From the NCBI RefSeq assembly GCF_008365405.1, contig NZ_QOKV01000010.1, forward strand, positions 142,365 through 206,364: DNA of 64,000 bases, read 5' to 3'. The stretch comes from Azospirillum brasilense. GTDB taxonomy: Bacteria > Pseudomonadota > Alphaproteobacteria > Azospirillales > Azospirillaceae. Shown piece by piece: positions 53,330-62,579 of the stretch. The notes under the pieces are model-generated. The model did no database searches. It had not been told where the DNA came from and saw only the letters and a program-made list of their open reading frames with translations. A program made the translations under genes and the position numbers. Each line of letters starts with the position of its first letter. Within the stretch, counting starts at the first letter, position 1.

Positions 53330-54484
53330 ATGAGGCGGACAGTCGGACAGGCGCTGCTCGGATTGATGGTGGCGTTGGCAATGCTCGGTACGGCGCAGAC
53401 CGCGGCGGCCCAGATTCACCTGAACCCGGCCTATGGCGACGGTGCCCTGCTCGGCCCGACCATGGCCCGGGGCGCGGTGGTGTGGAGCCACGGCCGGTCG
53501 GTGGACGTGGAGGATTCGAACGCCCCCACCCCGCTCTACATGAAGACCATGAAGGACGCGGGGTGGGACGTGTTCCGGCTGGATCGCATGCGGGTCAGCG
53601 ACACGCTGCCGAACAGCTCCCGCGCGCTGGCGGGTTATGCCGACCAGTTGAAGGACCGCGGCTACCGCAAGGTCGTGCTGACCGGCCAGTCCTTCGGCGC
53701 CTTCCTCTCGCTGATGGCCGCCGGACAGAGCGACCGGGTGGACGCCGTCGTCGGCACCGCCCCCGCCGCCTTCGGCAACTTCTCCGACTCCTACGACAGC
53801 TTCCGCGACAACGCGGCGCAGCTCTGGCCGATCCTGCGCGGCATCCACAACGCGCGGGTGATGCTGTTCTTCTTCCACGGCGACGATTTCGACCCCGGCG
53901 GACGCGGGGAATCGGCGCGCGGCATCCTGTCCTCGCGCGGGCTGGACCACATCGTGGTCGATCAGCCGGCCCTGCTGACCGGCCATGGCGCCGCGACGAC
54001 CGGCATGTTCGTCCGGCGCTTCGGCACCTGCATCCTGCGTTTCGCCGAGGCGCCGCCGCGCCGGGGCGACCCCTCCTGCGACGAATCCTGGGGCCGCACG
54101 CCGAGCGCGGAGCTGATGCGGGCCGCGGCGCCGGAGCCGCGCACCGGCAGTGGCACCTCCTCCTCGGCGGGCACAGGCGCCCGCTCCTTCCTCGGCGTCT
54201 GGTACGGCGCCTACATCAACGGGCGGGAGATTGCGCTGGCGGTGGACCGGGTCGACGGCGACGCCGTCTACGCCGACTATGTGCTGGGGCCGGGCATGGA
54301 GGCCGACCAGCCGATGGAGCGCGCCCAGCGCAAGGGCCGCATCGAGAACGACGAGCTGGTGTTCGACGAGAAGGGGCGCAACGTGCTTCGCTACAGCGTC
54401 CGGACGGACGGGCGCCTGTCCGCCACCTGGCTGGACCGCTCCGGCAAGGGCCGTCTGGAGACGACGCTTCGCCGGATGGACTGA
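53330..54484 (+). CDS. Secreted alpha/beta hydrolase-like protein, 384 aa
   Basis: Signal peptide (LLGLMVALAMLGTAQTAAA), then an alpha/beta hydrolase-type domain with nucleophile elbow VLTGQSFGAF, acid candidate HGDDFDPGG and His in LTGHGAATTG. After about residue 275 comes a Ser/Gly/Thr linker and a second beta-rich domain of about 100 residues (FLGVWYGAYINGREIALAVD) that looks like a small barrel with no named family. It should be periplasmic or surface-located and act on an ester or peptide. The start ATG 53330 follows GGAAGG. Confidence 0.8.
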   Translation: MRRTVGQALLGLMVALAMLGTAQTAAAQIHLNPAYGDGALLGPTMARGAVVWSHGRSVDVEDSNAPTPLYMKTMKDAGWDVFRLDRMRVSDTLPNSSRALAGYADQLKDRGYRKVVLTGQSFGAFLSLMAAGQSDRVDAVVGTAPAAFGNFSDSYDSFRDNAAQLWPILRGIHNARVMLFFFHGDDFDPGGRGESARGILSSRGLDHIVVDQPALLTGHGAATTGMFVRRFGTCILRFAEAPPRRGDPSCDESWGRTPSAELMRAAAPEPRTGSGTSSSAGTGARSFLGVWYGAYINGREIALAVDRVDGDAVYADYVLGPGMEADQPMERAQRKGRIENDELVFDEKGRNVLRYSVRTDGRLSATWLDRSGKGRLETTLRRMD

Positions 54485-54488
54485 GTGA

Positions 54489-55124
54489 TCACAGCCGGCG
54501 GGCGAGGGCCAGCAGCCCGCCGGCGCCGATCATCAGGCCGCCGGTCAGACGGTTGAGGGTCCGGGCCGCGGACCCGCTGGTCAGGCGCGCACCGATGCTG
54601 TTGCCCCCGGTGGCGTAGGCCATGATCCAGCCGAACTCGATCACCACCATGATCGCCACCAGCGCCACGAGTTGCGGCATCAGCGGGGCCGCCGGATCGA
54701 TGAACTGCGGGAAAAGGGCGGCCATGAAGACCAGCGCCTTCGGATTGCTCAAGGCGACCAGCAGCCCGCGCAGGAACAGGCGATGGGCCGGGGCTTCCTC
54801 CGCTGCCGCGGCGCCGCTGACGCGCGGCGAGCCGTCCGGCACCGGCGCCCGCCACGCGGCGATGCCGAGCCAGGTCAGATAGGCCACGCCCGCCCACTTC
54901 ACCGCCTGGAAGGCCGGCTCCGATGCCGCCAGCAGGGCGCCGAGTCCCAGAACCGACAGGGTGGCCATCGTCGTCAGCGCCACGCACATGCCAAGCCCGC
55001 CCCAGGCCGCGCGGCGCACGCCGTAGCGCAGGCCGAGGCTCATCGCCAGCAGCATGTTGGGGCCGGGGGTCATCGACAGCACGAAGGCCGTTGCGAAGAA
55101 GAATCCGAGAGTCTGCCAGTTCAT
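54489..55124 (-). CDS. LysE/RhtB family amino-acid exporter
   Basis: A 211-residue inner-membrane translocator with about six helices. The opening FATAFVLSMTPGPNMLLAMS carries the family PGPN motif, and the middle part GLLVALSNPKALVFMAALFPQF with SNPK is diagnostic. It exports amino acids such as homoserine, threonine or lysine, or quorum-related molecules. It converges with the hydrolase gene, with 4 bp between them. Confidence 0.92.
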   Translation of the reverse strand: MNWQTLGFFFATAFVLSMTPGPNMLLAMSLGLRYGVRRAAWGGLGMCVALTTMATLSVLGLGALLAASEPAFQAVKWAGVAYLTWLGIAAWRAPVPDGSPRVSGAAAAEEAPAHRLFLRGLLVALSNPKALVFMAALFPQFIDPAAPLMPQLVALVAIMVVIEFGWIMAYATGGNSIGARLTSGSAARTLNRLTGGLMIGAGGLLALARRL

Positions 55125-55198
55125 CGCCGTCTTCCGAAGAGGTCCAGGATGTCACCACGGCGCGGCGCGTCTGGCAAACGCCGCCTGTGCAAAGCTGG

Positions 55199-55864
55199 TC
55201 AACGCCGGTCCCGATTGGGCCGGCCTGGATTGCTCCCAACCGGAGCACGGTAATCCCACGGCGGCGTGCGCAACCACTCCTCCAGGCTGCCCGGCGCCGC
55301 CGGGCCTTTCAGATCCGGCCGCTCGGCCGACTGGATGGGCTCGAGAGGCTTCGAGCCGAGAAGCGCGCCGGGCCACACCCGCCCGTCCCGGTCGACCCGC
55401 GCACGGTAGCGCAACCCCATGGAGGCAACGAACTCCCCCTGCCCGGTCGGGCGCCCGAACGCGAACCCGCCGACGTAGCGGTGACCGTCCGGCAGGGTCA
55501 GCATCCCCGGGCCGGTGGCAAGGCCATGCCGGAAACGGCCCTGGAAGATCGTCCCATCCGCGCGACCGCTGCGTCCAGGCCCCTCCGCCCGACCATCGAC
55601 GAAGACCGCCTCGGTCCAGTCCGCCGGCTCCGCCCCATCGAACATTTCAAGAACACCGGCACCGTGAGCGAAACCGTTGCGGCAGGCGCCGCTCCAGCGG
55701 ACGGACCTCCCCCGGCTCGGATCAGGGTCGCGGACGCGGCAGCCGCTGACCGGGTCGGTTAGAACCCGCTCCGCCGTTTGCCGATCCTTCCCTTGAACCG
55801 GGCACGACAGGAACGCGCCCAGCGACAGAGCCGCCAGTCCGGCGAGCAGGAACCGGGTTCGCAT
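55199..55864 (-). CDS. Exported MORN-repeat protein
   Basis: A 221-residue protein with an N-terminal export signal (RFLLAGLAALSLGAFLSCP; a Cys at about residue 21 could make it a lipoprotein) and several MORN-type repeats (FAHGAGVLEM, GTIFQGRFRHGLATG, YVGGFAFGRPTGQGEF). MORN domains bind lipids or proteins. C-terminal part is Pro-rich. It may sit on the outer membrane. It is 74 bp upstream of the lysE gene on the same strand. Confidence 0.8.
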   Translation of the reverse strand: MRTRFLLAGLAALSLGAFLSCPVQGKDRQTAERVLTDPVSGCRVRDPDPSRGRSVRWSGACRNGFAHGAGVLEMFDGAEPADWTEAVFVDGRAEGPGRSGRADGTIFQGRFRHGLATGPGMLTLPDGHRYVGGFAFGRPTGQGEFVASMGLRYRARVDRDGRVWPGALLGSKPLEPIQSAERPDLKGPAAPGSLEEWLRTPPWDYRAPVGSNPGRPNRDRR

Positions 55865-55953
55865 GATCGGACACTCCGCATGCGCGCACAGCCTTGCGCG
55901 GGAGCGGATCCAATCACCGTGAGGAGACCGCCGTCTGTGCCCTGCCTCTCACT

Positions 55954-56412
55954 TCACGTCGGTTTCGTCCAGCGGGCCGCCGCCACGTCGTCCGAATCCT
56001 TGGCCTCTACCCAGCGTTCACCCTCCGGAGTGGCCTCCATCTTCCAGAAGGGCGCCCTTGTCTTCAGCCAGTCGATCAGGAAATGGCAGCTTTCGAAGGC
56101 CGCCTCGCGGTGGGCGCTGGCGGTGGCGACCAGCACGATCCGGTCGCCCGGCTCCAGCCGCCCGTAGCGATGGATGATCAGCGCGTAGTCGAGTGGCCAG
56201 CGCGCCCGTGCCTCCGCCTCGATGGCCTCCAACTGCCGTTCGGTCATGCCGGGATAATGCTCCAGCGTCATGGCGCTGACGGCTTCGCCGCCGGCCATGT
56301 CGCGAACCAGCCCGACGAACAGGGTCACCCCGCCGATTCCGGTCTTGCCGCCGGTCATCGCGGCCAGCTCCGCACCGACGTCGAAGTCCTCGCTCTGCAC
56401 CTTCACCGTCAC
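55954..56412 (-). CDS. moaE: Molybdopterin synthase catalytic subunit
   Basis: A 152-residue large subunit that inserts sulfur into precursor Z with MoaD. Family region GGVTLFVGLVRD, HYPGM, and the catalytic-lysine stretch KTRAPFWKMEATPEGERWVE are visible. The start is GTG 56412 with AAGGA nine bases before. It lies 16 bp after moaD, in the order moeA-moaD-moaE. Confidence 0.93.
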   Translation of the reverse strand: MTVKVQSEDFDVGAELAAMTGGKTGIGGVTLFVGLVRDMAGGEAVSAMTLEHYPGMTERQLEAIEAEARARWPLDYALIIHRYGRLEPGDRIVLVATASAHREAAFESCHFLIDWLKTRAPFWKMEATPEGERWVEAKDSDDVAAARWTKPT

Positions 56413-56428
56413 GGCAAGGTTTCCTTTC

Positions 56429-56680
56429 TCAGCCGCCGGTGACGGGCGGGAACAGGGCCACCTCGTCGCCGGGACCGACCGGGTGGTCGTAGGGCACATG
56501 CTCCTGGTTCACCGCGACCTTGACCACCGTGCTGTTGGCGAGCGCGTCGGCGTGCTTCGGGCTGCGGGTCTTCAGCCACGCCACCAGGGCGCCGACGTCC
56601 CGGACCTCCGCCGGCAGGTCCACCGTCTCGGTCGCCACGCCGATTTTGGTGCGCAGCCAGGCGAAATAGAGGATCTTCAT
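56429..56680 (-). CDS. moaD: Molybdopterin synthase sulfur carrier subunit
   Basis: An 83-residue ubiquitin-fold protein ending in the required GG (PPVTGG) that is activated as a thiocarboxylate. ATG 56680 overlaps the moeA stop by one base. The usual beta-grasp pattern MKILYFAWLRTKIG and VNQEHVPYDHPVGPGDEVAL is present. It donates sulfur via MoaE. Confidence 0.92.
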   Translation of the reverse strand: MKILYFAWLRTKIGVATETVDLPAEVRDVGALVAWLKTRSPKHADALANSTVVKVAVNQEHVPYDHPVGPGDEVALFPPVTGG

Positions 56681-57933
56681 CACCGAACCTCACTGAAAGG
56701 CAGGAAATCCACGATCATCCCCGGCTCGACGCGGGTGATCTCTTCCGGCAGTTCGACGAGCCCGTCGGACTCGACCATCGACGACAGGATGCCCGCCCCG
56801 TCGCGCGGGTGCTTGACCGCGGTCAAAACCCCGTCCGCGGCGCGGGCGAGCGTGGCCCGCACATACTCGCGCCGCCCCGCCTTCTTCTTGTAGGTAAAGC
56901 CCGCACGCAGCGGGAACAAGGCGGGCGCCTCGTCCGCCGCCCCCATCAGCCGGAGCAGGATCGGGCGGGCGATGCGCAGGAAGGTGACCATGACCGCCAC
57001 CGGGTTGCCCGGCAGACCGACGAAGACCGCTCCCTTGGCCGTGCCCAGCGCCACCGGCCGTCCCGGCTTGATCGCCAGCCGCCAGAAATGCAGGCCGCCC
57101 AACGCTTCCACCGCCGCCTTGACGTGGTCCTCCTCCCCGGTGGACATGCCGCCGGAGGTGATGAGAACGTCGTGCGTCTCCGCTGCTTCGGCCAAAGCGC
57201 CGCGAACGGCGTCGAGCCGGTCGGGCAGAATGCCCAGGTCGGTCACGCCGCAGCCGAGCTGGCGCAGCGAGGCGATCAGGGCGAAGCGGTTGGCATCGTA
57301 GATGCAGCCGGGCTCCAACGGCACGCCCGGCTCCCGCACCTCGTCCCCGGTGGAGAAGACGGCGACACGCAGAGCCGTGCGCACCGTCACCTCCCGCTGC
57401 CCCAGCGAGGCGAGCAGGCCGATGTCCTCCGCCCGCAGCCGGCGTCCGGCGGTCAGGACGGTGCTGCCCTGTGCCATGTCCTCCCCAGCGCGGCGGCGGT
57501 TGGCGCCGCGGCGGATGCCGGGGGGAATGGCGACGGTGCCCTCCCCCGCCTTGCAGTCCTCCTGCATCAGCACCGTGTCGAAGCCTTCGGGCATCGGGGC
57601 GCCGGTGAAGATGCGCACCGCCTCGCCGCGCCGCCCCGGACGGTCCAGCGCGTGGCCGGCGGCGACGCGCGCCGTGACCGGCAGCCGCGTGGCCGCGTCG
57701 GGCGTCAGGTCGTCGAAGAAGACCGCGTAGCCGTCCACCGCCGAATTGTCGTGCGGCGGCACGTCGAACGGAGCGACGACATCCTCGGCCAACACATGGC
57801 CCAGGGCGTCGGCAAGACCGATCCGGCGGGTCGCGGTGACGGGGTGAAGGCGGCCAGAGAGAAGCTCCAGCGCCCGGTCCACCGCCATCATCTCGCCGCC
57901 GAAGGCGAAGCAATCGTCGCTAAGCTGAGCCAT
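56680..57933 (-). CDS. moeA: Molybdopterin molybdenumtransferase
   Basis: A 417-residue enzyme inserting molybdate into adenylated molybdopterin. Typical motifs: PPHDNSAVDGYAV near the N-terminus, VFTGAPMP-like RIFTGAPMPEG, FSTGDEV, YDANRF, LITSGGMSTGEEDHVK and VGLPGNPVAVMVTF. The start ATG 57933 gives the normal length. It heads the moeA-moaD-moaE set and follows mobB by 29 bp. Confidence 0.95.
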   Translation of the reverse strand: MAQLSDDCFAFGGEMMAVDRALELLSGRLHPVTATRRIGLADALGHVLAEDVVAPFDVPPHDNSAVDGYAVFFDDLTPDAATRLPVTARVAAGHALDRPGRRGEAVRIFTGAPMPEGFDTVLMQEDCKAGEGTVAIPPGIRRGANRRRAGEDMAQGSTVLTAGRRLRAEDIGLLASLGQREVTVRTALRVAVFSTGDEVREPGVPLEPGCIYDANRFALIASLRQLGCGVTDLGILPDRLDAVRGALAEAAETHDVLITSGGMSTGEEDHVKAAVEALGGLHFWRLAIKPGRPVALGTAKGAVFVGLPGNPVAVMVTFLRIARPILLRLMGAADEAPALFPLRAGFTYKKKAGRREYVRATLARAADGVLTAVKHPRDGAGILSSMVESDGLVELPEEITRVEPGMIVDFLPFSEVR

Positions 57934-57962
57934 TGCCCTACTCCACCCTGCACACCGCCGTC

Positions 57963-58490
57963 TCAGACAGCCTGCCCCGTTGCCCTGCACCGGTCCAGCG
58001 CGCAACGCTCGATGATGAAGGACGCGATGGCCTCCTCGTCGTTCAGGTCGAACACGGGTACCCCGGCGTCCGGCACCGGCCCGTCGCTGGCGATCGCGAC
58101 GATGCTCGGATCGTCGCGCGCGATCAGCGACTTGCCCACCGAGGCGCGCCACACCTCGATCTTCTCGTGCGGCTCGCGCTTGAACCCTTCGATCAGCAAC
58201 AGATCGACGGGCGAGAGCTTTGGCAGCAATTCGGTCAGGGACAGTTCCGGTTCGTCGTTGCGGATCTCATGCATCAGCGCCCAGCGGCGGGGCGAACTGA
58301 CCAGCACCTCGGTGGCGCCGGCCTCGCGATGGTTGTGGCTGTCCTTGCCGGGATGATCGATGTCGAAGCCCTTGTGCGCGTGCTTCATGGTCGAAACGGT
58401 CAGGCCACGCCGGATCAGCGCCGGGATCAGGCGAACGATCAGCGTCGTCTTGCCGCTGCCGCTCCACCCCGTCAGGCCGAACATCTTCAT
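57963..58490 (-). CDS. mobB: Molybdopterin-guanine dinucleotide biosynthesis protein MobB
   Basis: A 175-residue P-loop GTPase (Walker [11 protein letters not shown] at about 8-17) that assists MobA in making the MGD cofactor. The STMKHAHKGFDIDHPGKDSH region and LLLIEGFKREP are family features. It belongs to the same unit as moeA. MobA itself is not in this window. Confidence 0.93.
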   Translation of the reverse strand: MKMFGLTGWSGSGKTTLIVRLIPALIRRGLTVSTMKHAHKGFDIDHPGKDSHNHREAGATEVLVSSPRRWALMHEIRNDEPELSLTELLPKLSPVDLLLIEGFKREPHEKIEVWRASVGKSLIARDDPSIVAIASDGPVPDAGVPVFDLNDEEAIASFIIERCALDRCRATGQAV

Positions 58491-58654
58491 GGAAGCCCCT
58501 ATCCTCCGCCTTGCCGCCCATCGCTGCGCGGGCGTTCCCCGGTCACATAGCAGAAACACACGGGCATGCGAACGGACAAACCGGATTTGTGGTCCGCTCT
58601 GCCGCCAGCCGGAAAGCCTTTGCGATAAAAAGCGACTCGGCCCCGAAACGCGGC

Positions 58655-59266
58655 TCAGCCCGGCGTGCGGGCCGGGTTGCCCGGCGCGCCCTTCCGGGGC
58701 TTGGCCGGCTGGTGGGCCATCATGTGCTTCAGCCCGGCGCGCATGTAGTCCCAGCCGGTGACGAAGGTGAGGATCGCCGCCACCCACAGGCCCAGCGTGC
58801 CGATCAGCGTGACCGGGATGTGGACCGGGCCGTAGTCGCCGACGATCAGGAAGCCGATCGCCACCATCTGGATCGTCGTCTTCCATTTGGCCATCCAGGT
58901 CACCGGCACCCCGACGTTCAACCCGGCCAGATACTCGCGCAGGCCCGACACCAGGACCTCGCGCAGCAGGATGACCACGGCGGCCAGAACCGACACGCCG
59001 GACAGCCGGGCGAAGGCGACCAGCATGATCAGGGTCGCGGCGACCAGCAGCTTGTCCGCGATGGGGTCGAGGAACTTGCCGATGACGCTTTCCTGCTCCC
59101 AGGCGCGGGCCAGATAGCCGTCGAACCAGTCGGTGATGCAAGCCGCGGCGAACAGGGCGCAGGCCGTGTAGGCGGCCCATGCCTCGGGCACGTAGAACAG
59201 CCCGACCACGACGGGAATCACCGCGATGCGCGACAGGGTGAGCAGGTTCGGCAGGCTGGTCAGCAT
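58655..59266 (-). CDS. pgsA: CDP-diacylglycerol-glycerol-3-phosphate 3-phosphatidyltransferase
   Basis: A 203-residue membrane enzyme that starts phosphatidylglycerol synthesis. The CDP-alcohol motif is DWFDGYLARAWEQESVIGKFLDPIADK (D-G-x2-A-R-x8-G-x3-D-x3-D). Four to five helices follow. ATG 59266 is used, as a TTG at 59275 adds only three residues. It is 48 bp after uvrC in the common uvrC-pgsA order. The C-terminus has a short basic tail. Confidence 0.94.
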   Translation of the reverse strand: MLTSLPNLLTLSRIAVIPVVVGLFYVPEAWAAYTACALFAAACITDWFDGYLARAWEQESVIGKFLDPIADKLLVAATLIMLVAFARLSGVSVLAAVVILLREVLVSGLREYLAGLNVGVPVTWMAKWKTTIQMVAIGFLIVGDYGPVHIPVTLIGTLGLWVAAILTFVTGWDYMRAGLKHMMAHQPAKPRKGAPGNPARTPG

Positions 59267-59314
59267 CGGTCGCAACTCTGGAATCGGGGGAAACGCGCGG
59301 CGGGCGGCGTCATT

Positions 59315-61312
59315 CTAACCGTCTGAATGGAAATGATCGTATATCTTTTTCGCCACCGTCTTGCTGATCCCTTCGACCGACTCCAGATCCGCCAGTCCCG
59401 CGCGGGAGACGGCGACGGCGCTCCCGAAATGGTGAAGCAGGGCCTTCTTCCGGCTGGGTCCGATTCCGGGGATCTCGTCGATCATGGATTTGCCCAACGC
59501 CTTGGTGCGCTTCGCCCGATGGGTGCCGATGGCGAAGCGGTGCGCCTCGTCCCGCAGCCGTTGCAGGAAATAGAGCACCGGGTCGCGCATTTCCAGCTGG
59601 AACGGCGCGCGGTCCGGCATGAAGAAGCGCTCCCGCCCGGCGTCGCGGTCCGGCCCCTTGGCGATGCCGACCAGCGTCACGTCGTCGATCCCCAGATCGG
59701 CCAGAACGCCCAGCGCCATGTTGAGCTGCCCGATGCCGCCGTCGATCAGCACCAGATCGGGCCAAGTGCCCTGCGTCCGCTCCGGGTCCTCCTTGATCGC
59801 CCGGCCGAAGCGGCGGGCCATGACCTCGCGCATCATCGCGAAGTCGTCGCCGGCGGCGCCCTCGGTCTTGATGTTGAACTTGCGGTAGGCGTTCTTGATG
59901 AAGCCCTCCGGCCCGGCGACGATCATGGCGCCGATGGCGTGGGCGCCCTGGACGTGGGAGTTGTCGTAGACCTCGATCCGCTGCGGCGGGGCGTCCAGCC
60001 CGAAGACCGTCGCCACCCCGTCGAGCAGCCGCGCCTGCGACGAGCTTTCGGCCAGCCGCCGCCCATGGGCCTCGCGCGCGTTGGTCAGGGCGTGCTCGAC
60101 GATGCGCCGCTTGTCGCCCCGCTTGGGCGCGGCCAGCTCGACCCGATGGCCGGCGCGCAGCGCCAGGGCCTCGGTCAGCAGCTCCTGCTCCGGCAGGTCG
60201 TGGCTGACCAGGACGAGGCCGGGGGCGGCCTTGTTCTCGTAGAACTGGGCGATGAAGGCGGCCAGCACCTCCGGGGTCTCGGCGCTCTTGTCGTGACTGG
60301 GGAAGTAGGCGCGGTTGCCGTAGTTGCGCCCACCGCGGAAGAAGAACACCTGCACGCAGGTCATCCCGCCCTCCGCATAGGCAGCGATCACGTCGGCGTC
60401 CTCGATCACCCCTTCGACGTTGATGTCCTGGTGCGCCTGCACCGCGGTCAGAGCGCGGATACGGTCGCGGTAGCGGGCGGCGGTCTCGTAGTCGAGATTC
60501 TCCGCCGCCTCGGTCATCTTGGCGACGAACTCCGTCTGGATGTCCCGGCTCTTGCCGGACAGGAAGGCGCGGGCCTGATCGACCTGCGCCTGATACTCCG
60601 CCGGGCTGACCCGCTCCACGCAGGGCGCGGTGCAGCGCTTGATCTGGTACTGCAGACAAGGCCGGGTGCGCGCGGCGAACACCGTGTCGGCGCAGTTGCG
60701 CAACAGGAAGGCACGCTGGAGCGCGGTGATCGTCCGATTGACCGCCCCCGCCGAGGCGAAGGGGCCGAAATAGTCGGCGTCGCGCGACCGCGCCCCCCGG
60801 TGCTTGGTCAGCTGCGGATAGTCGTGGTCCTTGGTGATCATGATGTGCGGGAAGGTCTTGTCGTCCCGCAGCAGCACGTTGTAGCGCGGCATCAGCCGCT
60901 TGATCAGGTTCGATTCGAGGAGCAGCGCCTCGACCTCGGTGTGGGTCGTGACGAACTCCATGGTCTCCGTTTCCGACACCATGCGCTGCAGTCGCACGGG
61001 CAGGCGGTTGACCTGGGTGTAGTTGAACACCCGCCGCTTCAGGTTCTTGGCCTTGCCGACATAGAGCACGGCCCCGTCGCCCGCCAGCATGCGGTAGACG
61101 CCGGGCGTCTGCGGCAGGGTCTTCAGGTGGTCGCGGATCACCTCCGCCCCCCGGGCGAGATCGGCGGGGCGCCGTCGCGGGCGTGGCGTCTTGTCCACGC
61201 CTTGGATATCCGCGCCTGGTGCGTCGGCGTCCAGAAGGTCGGCGCCCAGAAGGTCGGCGTTGTCCGTCTCCGGGAGGATGAGGTCCGTGGGGGTGTCTGC
61301 GGTGTCGGCCAT
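59315..61312 (-). CDS. uvrC: Excinuclease ABC subunit UvrC
   Basis: A 665-residue nucleotide-excision nuclease making both incisions around bulky lesions. The GIY-YIG-type N-terminal domain has TPGVYRML and [14 protein letters not shown]; the UVR motif is [20 protein letters not shown]; the RNase H-like C-terminal domain has [18 protein letters not shown] and [11 protein letters not shown]; two helix-hairpin-helix repeats end the protein ([29 protein letters not shown]). The N-terminus has a small repetitive extension with [21 protein letters not shown] 61312 was chosen; a longer frame to 61501 is not supported. Confidence 0.95.
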   Translation of the reverse strand: MADTADTPTDLILPETDNADLLGADLLDADAPGADIQGVDKTPRPRRRPADLARGAEVIRDHLKTLPQTPGVYRMLAGDGAVLYVGKAKNLKRRVFNYTQVNRLPVRLQRMVSETETMEFVTTHTEVEALLLESNLIKRLMPRYNVLLRDDKTFPHIMITKDHDYPQLTKHRGARSRDADYFGPFASAGAVNRTITALQRAFLLRNCADTVFAARTRPCLQYQIKRCTAPCVERVSPAEYQAQVDQARAFLSGKSRDIQTEFVAKMTEAAENLDYETAARYRDRIRALTAVQAHQDINVEGVIEDADVIAAYAEGGMTCVQVFFFRGGRNYGNRAYFPSHDKSAETPEVLAAFIAQFYENKAAPGLVLVSHDLPEQELLTEALALRAGHRVELAAPKRGDKRRIVEHALTNAREAHGRRLAESSSQARLLDGVATVFGLDAPPQRIEVYDNSHVQGAHAIGAMIVAGPEGFIKNAYRKFNIKTEGAAGDDFAMMREVMARRFGRAIKEDPERTQGTWPDLVLIDGGIGQLNMALGVLADLGIDDVTLVGIAKGPDRDAGRERFFMPDRAPFQLEMRDPVLYFLQRLRDEAHRFAIGTHRAKRTKALGKSMIDEIPGIGPSRKKALLHHFGSAVAVSRAGLADLESVEGISKTVAKKIYDHFHSDG

Positions 61313-61713
61313 GTCTCGAATGTCGTCGGGTCCGGGGAGGGGGTCAACCACCCCCTGTCCTGAATGGTTAAGACGAACGATCCACCTCTTCCGTGGGCAT
61401 CCGTCGGGATATCCACGACTCCTGTGGATAAGTGTGTCGATAACCCAAGGGTTACCCCAGAGGAACCAAGGCGGCCCAAGGGATTCCAAAGCTATGCACA
61501 AAATTTGGGCATTTCACCTAAGATGTTGTTTTTGCTGGAGACACCCCGAGTCAAGTCGGCACTTTGGCGCTGCGCCGCTATTTTTCCAGATCGTGCAAAC
61601 AGCCCCTTGCGCCGATGAGGACGGATGTGTACAACGCGCGGTCCTCTTGCCGGGGCGCCCAACCCACCAAGGGGTTGTCCGCTGAACGGCCAGACGACTC
61701 CTGGCCGAACCGC
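61313..61713. other. 401-bp intergenic region upstream of uvrC
   Basis: No gene recognised. It contains two tandem DnaA-box-like sites TGTGGATAA (61423-61431) and TGTCGATAA (61435-61443), plus a looser TATCCACGA (61410-61418), and an AT-rich stretch near 61500-61560. Promoters of uvrC must lie here; a clear -35/-10 pair was not identified. Confidence 0.45.
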
Positions 61714-62484
61714 CTATTCCATTGGCACGAATCCCAAGGACGGCTGCGCCCATCCCAAATGCTCGCCACCGTCGAGCGCGACCATTTGTCCGGTGACCGA
61801 CGGCGCGTCGATGAGGAAGCGCAGAGCCGCGCAGATCTCTTCCGGCGAGGGGCCGCGCCTCAGCGGAGTCGCGTCACGCTGCGCGGCGAACTCCTCATCC
61901 GTCTGCCGGACATTTTTCAACGTCGGGCCTGGTCCGATCGCGTTGACCCGGATGCGCGGGGCGAGCGCCATGGCGAGCGTCTGGGTCAACGTCCACAGGC
62001 CAGCCTTCGACAGGGTGTAGGAGATGAAGTGCGGGGTGAGGTTCCACACCCGCTGGTCGATCATGTTGACGATCAACCCCTCCCTGTCGCCCGGCACCTG
62101 CGCGGCGAAGGCTTGGCTCAACACGAAGGGAGCGCGAAGATTCGCCTCCATGTGGCGGTCCCAGGACTCGCGGGTCACGTCCCCCACCTCGTCCCGCTCG
62201 AAGCGGGAAGCGTTGTTGACCAGCAGCGACAGCGTGCCCAGCCGCTCCACGGCTTCGGGCACCAACGCCCGCGCGTCCATCTCGCGCTCCAGATCGGCCT
62301 GAAGCGCCACGGCAACGCCGCCCTGCCCGACGATCTGCGTCACCACTGCGTCGGCCTCGCTGCGGGAATGCCCGAAATGCACCCCCACCCGCCAGCCACG
62401 CGCCGCGAGATCGAGCGCGATGGCGCGTCCGATCCGCTTTCCCGCCCCGGTGACCAGGGCCGCTTTCCTCTTGATCTCCACCAT
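61714..62484 (-). CDS. SDR-family reductase, pteridine-reductase/FolM-like
   Basis: A 256-residue NADP-binding short-chain dehydrogenase. The cofactor motif is VTGAGKRIGRAIALDL (residues 11-26), LVNNAS follows, and the active site reads NMIDQRVWNLTPHFISYTLSK: Tyr and Lys are kept and the usual Ser is an Asp. The Asp-Tyr-Lys triad and GKRIG are marks of pteridine reductases and the dihydromonapterin reductase FolM. A folate-reducing role is likely. It is upstream of uvrC on the same strand, 0.4 kb away. Confidence 0.85.
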   Translation of the reverse strand: MVEIKRKAALVTGAGKRIGRAIALDLAARGWRVGVHFGHSRSEADAVVTQIVGQGGVAVALQADLEREMDARALVPEAVERLGTLSLLVNNASRFERDEVGDVTRESWDRHMEANLRAPFVLSQAFAAQVPGDREGLIVNMIDQRVWNLTPHFISYTLSKAGLWTLTQTLAMALAPRIRVNAIGPGPTLKNVRQTDEEFAAQRDATPLRRGPSPEEICAALRFLIDAPSVTGQMVALDGGEHLGWAQPSLGFVPME

Positions 62485-62579
62485 GCCGCCATAGGTACCC
62501 TGCCACCCGTTCCGGTCAAGGGGGTTCCCTCCGGGTCAAGGACCGGACCGGTGAAAGACGCACGGAGCGGGATGCGGCC

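Noticed and set aside
61313..61713. A chromosomal replication origin
   Set aside because: Two or three DnaA-like boxes are too few, and no dnaA, hemE, parA/parB or gidA gene is adjacent.
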